Source: JAGNLA01 sp964472265
GTDB taxonomy: Bacteria > Caldisericota > Caldisericia > JAAYUI01
Reading direction: 5' to 3'
DNA length: 64,000 nucleotides
Assembly (NCBI GenBank): GCA_964472265.1
Contig: CAYYJO010000001.1
Coordinates: forward strand, 1-64,000
In this document: positions 59,212 to 64,000 of the stretch, piece after piece
How the letters are laid out: each line of letters opens with the position of its first letter
Numbering within the stretch: the first letter of the stretch is position 1
The notes under the pieces: model-generated
The model's database searches: none
What the model was told of the DNA's origin: nothing
Seen by the model: only the letters and a program-made list of their open reading frames with translations
Translations under genes and position numbers: made by a program

Positions 59212-61404
59212 TCATTGGGACATTCGTTTTCTCAAGGTATTTTGGTACAAATCCTTGAGTTCGGCCATCTGGATGTCGAAGGAGCCTGAAACTGAGAGTG
59301 AAGGGCCACCAACGACGCCTATGATTTTGATTGGAACCTGAAGCATGTTTGCAAGTTCAGTCACCTTCTGCACCTTTGCCGGATTGACCGTTACAAGCGC
59401 TCTGGCTGTAGATTCCGAGAAGAGCTGCTCCGTAAGGCTGATGCCGGTTTTCAGGGTGATGGTTGCGCCAAGGTCTGACTCACAGGTGCACTCGATGAGA
59501 GCCTGTGCTAGTCCACCATCTGATAGGTCAGTTGCTGACTGGATGACGTTTTCTTCAGAAAGTCTGAGGAGCAAATCCTGCAAGGCTTTTTCTTCAGCGT
59601 AACGAACCTGCGGTATAACGCCGAATGTTTCGCCGGTGAGCATGTGGTAAAGTGAGGAACCGCCAAGTTCAGGATGGGTGTTGCCAAGGATGATGATGAT
59701 GTCTCCAGTGGCTTGAAACTCCGGAAGATTGATTTTTCCAAGTTTGCCAAGTCCAACCATAACAACAACCGGGTTCGGCTTGATCGGGAGCCCAGGGCTT
59801 TCGTTGTAGAAGCTTACGTTTCCGGAGATTACCGGAATGTTGAATTCTCTCAATGCCTCAGACATGCCTTCTACCGATTGATCAAATTCATAGTAAATTT
59901 CAGGTTTTGTTGGGTCGGCAAAGTTCAGGCAGTCGGAGATGGCAAGCGGTTTTGCGCCTGTTGCAGCAAGGTTTCTCACTGCCTCACAGATGATCTGTGC
60001 TCCGCCATGTTTTGGAGAAAGCCAGACCCATCTTGGCTTTGAATCGGATTTGACAACAATAACCTTGTCTGTACCTTTGACTCTTCCGGCTCCTGAGCCT
60101 AAATATGGCGGAATGACGGTGTTTGTGAGAAGTGTTGTGTCGTACTGGTGGATGATCCACTCTTTGGAACAACCGTTCCAGGATGAAGCCATCTTTTTCA
60201 CCAGGTTTGCGTGATCCCAGCTTGGCATCTGGAAACCTGACGGTTCCCTGCGCCTTGACTCAAGATCGGGCATTTGCTTTGGCATGTCATATGCCGGAGC
60301 ACCTTGTGTGAGGTGAACAACCGGAATGACTGCAACGGTCTGTCCTTTTTCGATGATGGTGACGTTTCCGTCTTCAGTTACTTCACCAATGACGGCAGAT
60401 TCGAGATCCCATTTTGAAAGGATTGAGTGGATGTTGTCAACCTTGTCCGGCTTGACAACAACAAGCATCCTCTCCTGCGATTCAGAGAGCATCATCTCGT
60501 AGGCAGTCATGTTTTCGGCACGTTTCGGAACCGCATCGACATTGAGCACGATTCCGCGCCCACTGCGACCAGCCATTTCAACTGACGAAGAGGTGAGGCC
60601 GGCAGCGCCCAAATCCTGAACGCCCTGAATGAGTTTTTTCTGGATCAGTTCCAGAGTTGCCTCAATGAGAAGCTTTTCAAGGAATGGGTCACCAACCTGG
60701 ACGGCCGAGCGTTTTTCTTCCGACTGCTCGCTTAAAACGTCAGAAGCAAACGTTGCACCGTGAATACCGTCACGTCCGGTTCGTGCGCCGATGATCATGA
60801 CAATGTCGCCCGCATCAGAAGCTCTTGCGTAGGCTATCTCGTCGTGTTTTGCGATGCCAAGGCAGAAGACGTTCACAAGCGGATTTATTGCGTACGATTT
60901 GTCAAACTGTAGCTCACCGCCAAAGTTTGGCACACCCACGCAGTTTCCGTAACCTGAAATGCCAGCAACTACGCCTTCGAGCAAACCTCTTGAATGGGCA
61001 TCGTCTGGATCGCCGAAGAACAGTGGGTCAAGTGTCATTATCGGTCTTGCACCCATGGTGAAAACATCGCGGATGATACCGCCAACACCGGTTGCAGCTC
61101 CCTGGTATGGTTCGATTGCTGAAGGGTGATTGTGGCTCTCGACCTTGAAAATGAGAGCCAGGTTGTCGCCAATATCTACAACACCTGCGTTTTCACCAGG
61201 GCCTTGGATGACTGCAGGGCCGGTTGTCGGGAACTTCTTTAGAACTTTTCTGGAGGATTTGTAGGAACAGTGCTCGGACCACATGACAGAGAAGATGGCC
61301 AGTTCAAGATAGTTTGGAGTTCTGCCCATCCTTTGGATGATGTCTTCAAACTCATTTGTTGAAAGACCGAATTCGTGTGCGTCCTTTAATGTCCCTTCTC
61401 TCAT
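59212..61404 (-). CDS. purL: Phosphoribosylformylglycinamidine synthase II (small PurL)
   Basis: The 730-residue protein is the short PurL form, which needs separate PurS and PurQ; neither is in this window and no glutaminase domain is attached. Blocks include SVMWSEHCSYKSSRKVL, VESHNHPSAIEPYQGAATG, GVQDLGAAGLTSSSVEMAG and SATDLSDGGLAQALIE. It converts FGAR to FGAM in purine synthesis. Its ATG directly follows the ackA stop (TAAATG), so it is translated with ackA and not with the other pur genes. Confidence 0.96.
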   Translation of the reverse strand: MREGTLKDAHEFGLSTNEFEDIIQRMGRTPNYLELAIFSVMWSEHCSYKSSRKVLKKFPTTGPAVIQGPGENAGVVDIGDNLALIFKVESHNHPSAIEPYQGAATGVGGIIRDVFTMGARPIMTLDPLFFGDPDDAHSRGLLEGVVAGISGYGNCVGVPNFGGELQFDKSYAINPLVNVFCLGIAKHDEIAYARASDAGDIVMIIGARTGRDGIHGATFASDVLSEQSEEKRSAVQVGDPFLEKLLIEATLELIQKKLIQGVQDLGAAGLTSSSVEMAGRSGRGIVLNVDAVPKRAENMTAYEMMLSESQERMLVVVKPDKVDNIHSILSKWDLESAVIGEVTEDGNVTIIEKGQTVAVIPVVHLTQGAPAYDMPKQMPDLESRRREPSGFQMPSWDHANLVKKMASSWNGCSKEWIIHQYDTTLLTNTVIPPYLGSGAGRVKGTDKVIVVKSDSKPRWVWLSPKHGGAQIICEAVRNLAATGAKPLAISDCLNFADPTKPEIYYEFDQSVEGMSEALREFNIPVISGNVSFYNESPGLPIKPNPVVVMVGLGKLGKINLPEFQATGDIIIILGNTHPELGGSSLYHMLTGETFGVIPQVRYAEEKALQDLLLRLSEENVIQSATDLSDGGLAQALIECTCESDLGATITLKTGISLTEQLFSESTARALVTVNPAKVQKVTELANMLQVPIKIIGVVGGPSLSVSGSFDIQMAELKDLYQNTLRKRMSQ

Positions 61405-62601
61405 TTATTTACCTTCCACCAGTCTCTTTGTGTCTCTTGCGATTACAAGCTCTTCATTGGTCGGGATCACATAAACCCTGACTTTTGAATCAGCTGCAGC
61501 GATGTCAGTTGGTTCCTTGCAGCGACCGTGGTTTATCTCCATGTTCAGCTTTATGCCAAGGAATTCCAAGTCCTTGAGGGTGTGAAGTCTTGTCGTTTCA
61601 GAGTTTTCGCCGATACCTGCAGTGAAGACGATTGCGTCAACTCCACCCATTACGGCAGCGTAAGAGCCGATGTACTTCTTCAGTCTTCTGCAGAACATGT
61701 TGAAAGCCAGCGTTGCCTTTTCATCGCCCTTTGCCATGTGGTCTTCAACATCCCTTGAGTCGTTGAAGCCGCAGATTCCGAGAAGGCCGGACTGCTTGTT
61801 GAGAGCCTTGTCAACAGCCTTGATATCCATCTTGAGGGTATCCATGAAGTAGATCGGGAGCTGGGGATCGAGATCACCGCAACGGGTTCCCATAACAAGC
61901 CCTTCAAGCGGCGTCATGCCCATCGAGGTATCAACTGACTTGCCGTTCTTGATGGCGGCAATTGAGCAGCCGTTTCCAAGGTGGCAAGTGATAATCTTGC
62001 ACTGATCATAGGGTTTGCCAAGCATTTCGGCAGCCTTGTGGGAAACGTAGAGGTGTGAGGTGCCATGGAAACCATAGCGCCTGATCCTGTACTTTTCATA
62101 GAATTCGTATGGGATTGCATAGAGGAATGCTTCTTTTTCCATCGTTTGATGGAATGCCGTGTCAAAAACACCGCACTGCTTGACATTTGGAAGAATTCTT
62201 CTGAAAGCTTCAATTCCGGCGAGGTTTGGAGGATTGTGTAGCGGTGCAAGCGGAATGCATTCTGTCATTTTGTCGACAACTTCCTGTGTGATGATCTGTG
62301 AACCGGAGAATGTTTCGGCACCATGAACAACCCTGTGTCCGACAGCTCCGATTTCATGGACATCAGCGAGCACTCCCTTTGTTGGATCGGTGATGTTTTC
62401 AAGGATCAGCTTGATGCCGGTGTCATAATCCGGAATCGGGAGTGTTTTCTGGAACTTCTGGTCGCCCTTCTTGTGGTTGACGATGCCGTCATGGGTGCCG
62501 ACGCGTTCAAGAAGACCTGAGCAAAGCTCGGTTTCTGATTCCATGTCGTAGAGCTTGTACTTGATGGATGATGAACCGCAATTGATGACGAGAACTTTCA
62601 A
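61405..62601 (-). CDS. ackA: Acetate kinase
   Basis: Acetate kinase converts acetyl phosphate and ADP to acetate and ATP, the ATP-yielding step of acetate fermentation. The 398-residue protein begins MKVLVINCGSSSIKYKLYD and has GHRVVHGAETF, FDTAFHQTM, CHLGNGCSIAAIKNG and FTAGIGENSETTR, all standard for the family. AGGAGG precedes the ATG. A consensus promoter lies at 62632-62660. No pta gene is adjacent. purL follows with no gap between stop and start codons. Confidence 0.97.
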   Translation of the reverse strand: MKVLVINCGSSSIKYKLYDMESETELCSGLLERVGTHDGIVNHKKGDQKFQKTLPIPDYDTGIKLILENITDPTKGVLADVHEIGAVGHRVVHGAETFSGSQIITQEVVDKMTECIPLAPLHNPPNLAGIEAFRRILPNVKQCGVFDTAFHQTMEKEAFLYAIPYEFYEKYRIRRYGFHGTSHLYVSHKAAEMLGKPYDQCKIITCHLGNGCSIAAIKNGKSVDTSMGMTPLEGLVMGTRCGDLDPQLPIYFMDTLKMDIKAVDKALNKQSGLLGICGFNDSRDVEDHMAKGDEKATLAFNMFCRRLKKYIGSYAAVMGGVDAIVFTAGIGENSETTRLHTLKDLEFLGIKLNMEINHGRCKEPTDIAAADSKVRVYVIPTNEELVIARDTKRLVEGK

Positions 62602-62631
62602 TGCAACCTCCTGGTTTTTCGATTGTCGTAA

Positions 62632-62660
62632 AGTATAGATTTGGGTTGGATTATATTCAA
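62632..62660 (-). promoter_or_regulatory. Promoter of ackA-purL
   Basis: On the minus strand, TTGAAT (62655-62660) and TATACT (62632-62637) have a 17-bp spacer. The -35 box overlaps the bioY stop codon. Confidence 0.7.
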
Positions 62661-63211
62661 GTCAGCGATCTTTTGTTTTTCCAAACCAGATCGGGGGCGA
62701 CTCTGCCCATCACCTGGGCAAACGCAAAAAGGACTCCGCCAAGAACCAGGTCTTTGGCAAGATACGGGAGCATCGTGAGAGTGGCTGCGGTTATCGCCAG
62801 GGGTTTTGAGGAATTGAGTATCATCCAGTAATAAGGTATGCCGATGACATAGCAGGAAAGGATTGCTAGCGTGATTGCAAGAATCCTTTTCGGCCAGGAA
62901 TCTGACCACAGGGCTCCGGTGATGAAGGCAGCAAGAATAAAACCCATGATAAAGCCAAAGGTTGGCTGGAAGATATATGAAAGACCACCACCACTAGTGA
63001 AAACCGGTACACCCACCAAACCCAGGATAAGATAGACACCCATTGCCATGGCGCCATACACAGAGCCAAGAAAAATGCCAGAAGCTACAGCGACAAAAAG
63101 TTGAAAAGTAATTGCCGGTAGCGGTGGAATTGGTATCCTGATCCACGCACTTATTATCATGAGTGCCGTAAAAATCGACATCATTACCAGTATCTTTACG
63201 TTCTTTGTCAT
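62657..63211 (-). CDS. bioY: Biotin transporter BioY (ECF S component)
   Basis: The 184-residue protein has six predicted helices and the BioY pattern: ISAWIRIPIPPLPAITFQLF, FLGSVYGAMAMGVYLILGLV, PVFTSGGGLSYIFQPTFGF and a C-terminal PYLAKDLVLGGVLFAFA. BioY is the biotin-binding S component and works with a shared ECF energising module encoded elsewhere. It overlaps the upstream hemW by 4 bp. Uptake implies that the cell imports biotin, although biosynthesis cannot be excluded. Confidence 0.95.
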   Translation of the reverse strand: MTKNVKILVMMSIFTALMIISAWIRIPIPPLPAITFQLFVAVASGIFLGSVYGAMAMGVYLILGLVGVPVFTSGGGLSYIFQPTFGFIMGFILAAFITGALWSDSWPKRILAITLAILSCYVIGIPYYWMILNSSKPLAITAATLTMLPYLAKDLVLGGVLFAFAQVMGRVAPDLVWKNKRSLT

Positions 63212-64000
63212 AGTCCTAGCACCTTTGCAAAGATTGGGTTTGAAACGTAAATCTTCAACGGATGTATTCTGTACTTTTCCCCGTCGAATTCAAGATCCCC
63301 CGTTTTAGCCATGTTATCGAACAATTGCTTTAATGACTGAAATCTCTCATTGTATTCAATGCCTTCCTTAAGCAATCTGAGTCTGAGCATCGCCTCTTCC
63401 CTGAGTTTTGAAGGCTGATCGAGGCACTCCTCGAACAGAACCTGTCCCGTCGGGTTTCCAAGATATTTTTTCAGATCAGGTTTGTTTTTGAATCTGACTC
63501 CTTCAAGGTGTGATGAGGCGTTTGGGCCAAGCCCAAGATAATCTTCACAATGCCAATAAATTTTGTTGTGAAGGCATTCATGTCCAGATTTTGCAAAATT
63601 GGAGATTTCATAATGGATAAAGCCTGCCCCTTCAAGCATCGACTTTGCGTTGTAGAAAAGCTCGGTTTGGGCATCGTCATCAGGAATCGTTGGTGGCGGA
63701 TTCATGCCCATCGGAGTGTCGTCCTCAAGCTGGAGACCGTAAGCTGAAATGTGGTTAAGGCCAAGATTTATCAATATTCTCAAAGTCTCTGACAATGATC
63801 CCCAGTTTTGTCCAGGAAGACCAATAATCACATCTGCAGAGACAGACTTGAAACAAGTTTCTAGAGCGTTTTCCAGGCACTCAAGAGCTGTTCTCCTGTC
63901 ATGAATCCTTCCGCAAGCTTTGAGTTCTTCATCGTTTAAAGATTGGACTCCGATTGAAATTCTGTTTATTCCAGCATTTTTAAGGGAGAGCAAAAATTTT
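63208..64000 (-). CDS. hemW: HemW-like radical SAM protein (5' end outside window)
   Basis: This is the C-terminal part of a HemN/HemW-type protein; the frame is open to the window edge, and the cysteine-rich radical SAM motif would lie beyond it. Visible blocks are GINRISIGVQSLNDEELKA, SADVIIGLPGQNWGSLSETL, HISAYGLQLEDDTPMG, FIHYEISNFAKSGHECLHN and YWHCEDYLGLGPNASSHL, with the C-terminal HemN_C-like region. HemW is a heme chaperone, while HemN oxidises coproporphyrinogen; length and motifs favour HemW. It overlaps bioY by 4 bp. Confidence 0.9.
   Translation of the reverse strand, partial: KFLLSLKNAGINRISIGVQSLNDEELKACGRIHDRRTALECLENALETCFKSVSADVIIGLPGQNWGSLSETLRILINLGLNHISAYGLQLEDDTPMGMNPPPTIPDDDAQTELFYNAKSMLEGAGFIHYEISNFAKSGHECLHNKIYWHCEDYLGLGPNASSHLEGVRFKNKPDLKKYLGNPTGQVLFEECLDQPSKLREEAMLRLRLLKEGIEYNERFQSLKQLFDNMAKTGDLEFDGEKYRIHPLKIYVSNPIFAKVLGL

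Noticed and set aside
1..64000. CRISPR arrays, rRNA genes and prophage
   Set aside because: No regularly spaced direct repeats, no rRNA-like sequence and no phage structural genes were seen on reading both strands.

Overview
This 64 kb window is bacterial chromosomal DNA from a draft assembly; two 10-base N runs (29884-29893 and 56748-56757) mark contig joins. It holds about 31 protein genes, three tRNA genes and a set of clear sigma70-type promoters and rho-independent terminators. There is no rRNA gene, so the phylum cannot be fixed. S-layer homology repeats, type I dockerins, cohesin-like domains, copper-amine-oxidase-N-type domains, an EF-G2-like factor, a short PurL and AGGAGG-type ribosome sites suggest an S-layer-bearing, Firmicutes-, Thermotogae- or Caldisericota-like lineage, possibly a candidate phylum. 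That placement is inference.

Layout. 1-4850: a truncated NHL-propeller exported protein and a 1275-residue S-layer protein made of two 5'-nucleotidase-like modules that have lost most catalytic residues. 4870-7240: the rpmF-plsX-rnc operon and divergent rpsT. 7238-13055: a tandem S41-like exported protease, an acetyltransferase, asnS-holA, secG and tRNA-Leu with an apparent AAG anticodon. 13139-17422: VOC protein, GNAT, tRNA-Val, an SDR gene with a TetR-type operator, a CPBP protease, an orphan Rieske oxygenase and tRNA-Asp. 17497-26793: two subtilases carrying cohesin-like and dockerin domains, joined in the given sequence by a C7 tract, followed by an NHL/cohesin/copper-amine-oxidase-N protein. 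26960-31214: YitT-family protein, an ABC exporter overlapped by a 49-residue membrane protein, a small serine recombinase and a GNAT. 31347-35033: two more exported proteins of unknown role.

35155-45425 is the RNA polymerase operon in the unusual order rpoB - EF-G-like gene - rpoC. rpoB is interrupted by an in-frame TAA and carries a repeat-built insertion of roughly 235 residues. Upstream lies a 2.7-kresidue exported protein (45530-53668), divergent from a C25 (gingipain-like) peptidase with cohesin-like and dockerin domains. 55980-64000 holds purH, purN and purM in one overlapping cluster, then purL coupled to ackA, bioY and the 3' part of hemW.

How it fits together: the housekeeping genes sit in short operons with 1-4 bp overlaps. 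The accessory part is dominated by large exported proteins. At least three proteases carry both a cohesin-like domain and a dockerin, and three other exported proteins end in a copper-amine-oxidase-N-type domain. This suggests a surface-attached, possibly cross-linked proteolytic and adhesive layer around the S-layer. The observations most worth checking are the rpoB-EF-G-rpoC order and interrupted rpoB, the pseudo-nucleotidase S-layer protein, the cohesin-plus-dockerin proteases and the small membrane protein overlapping the ABC exporter.
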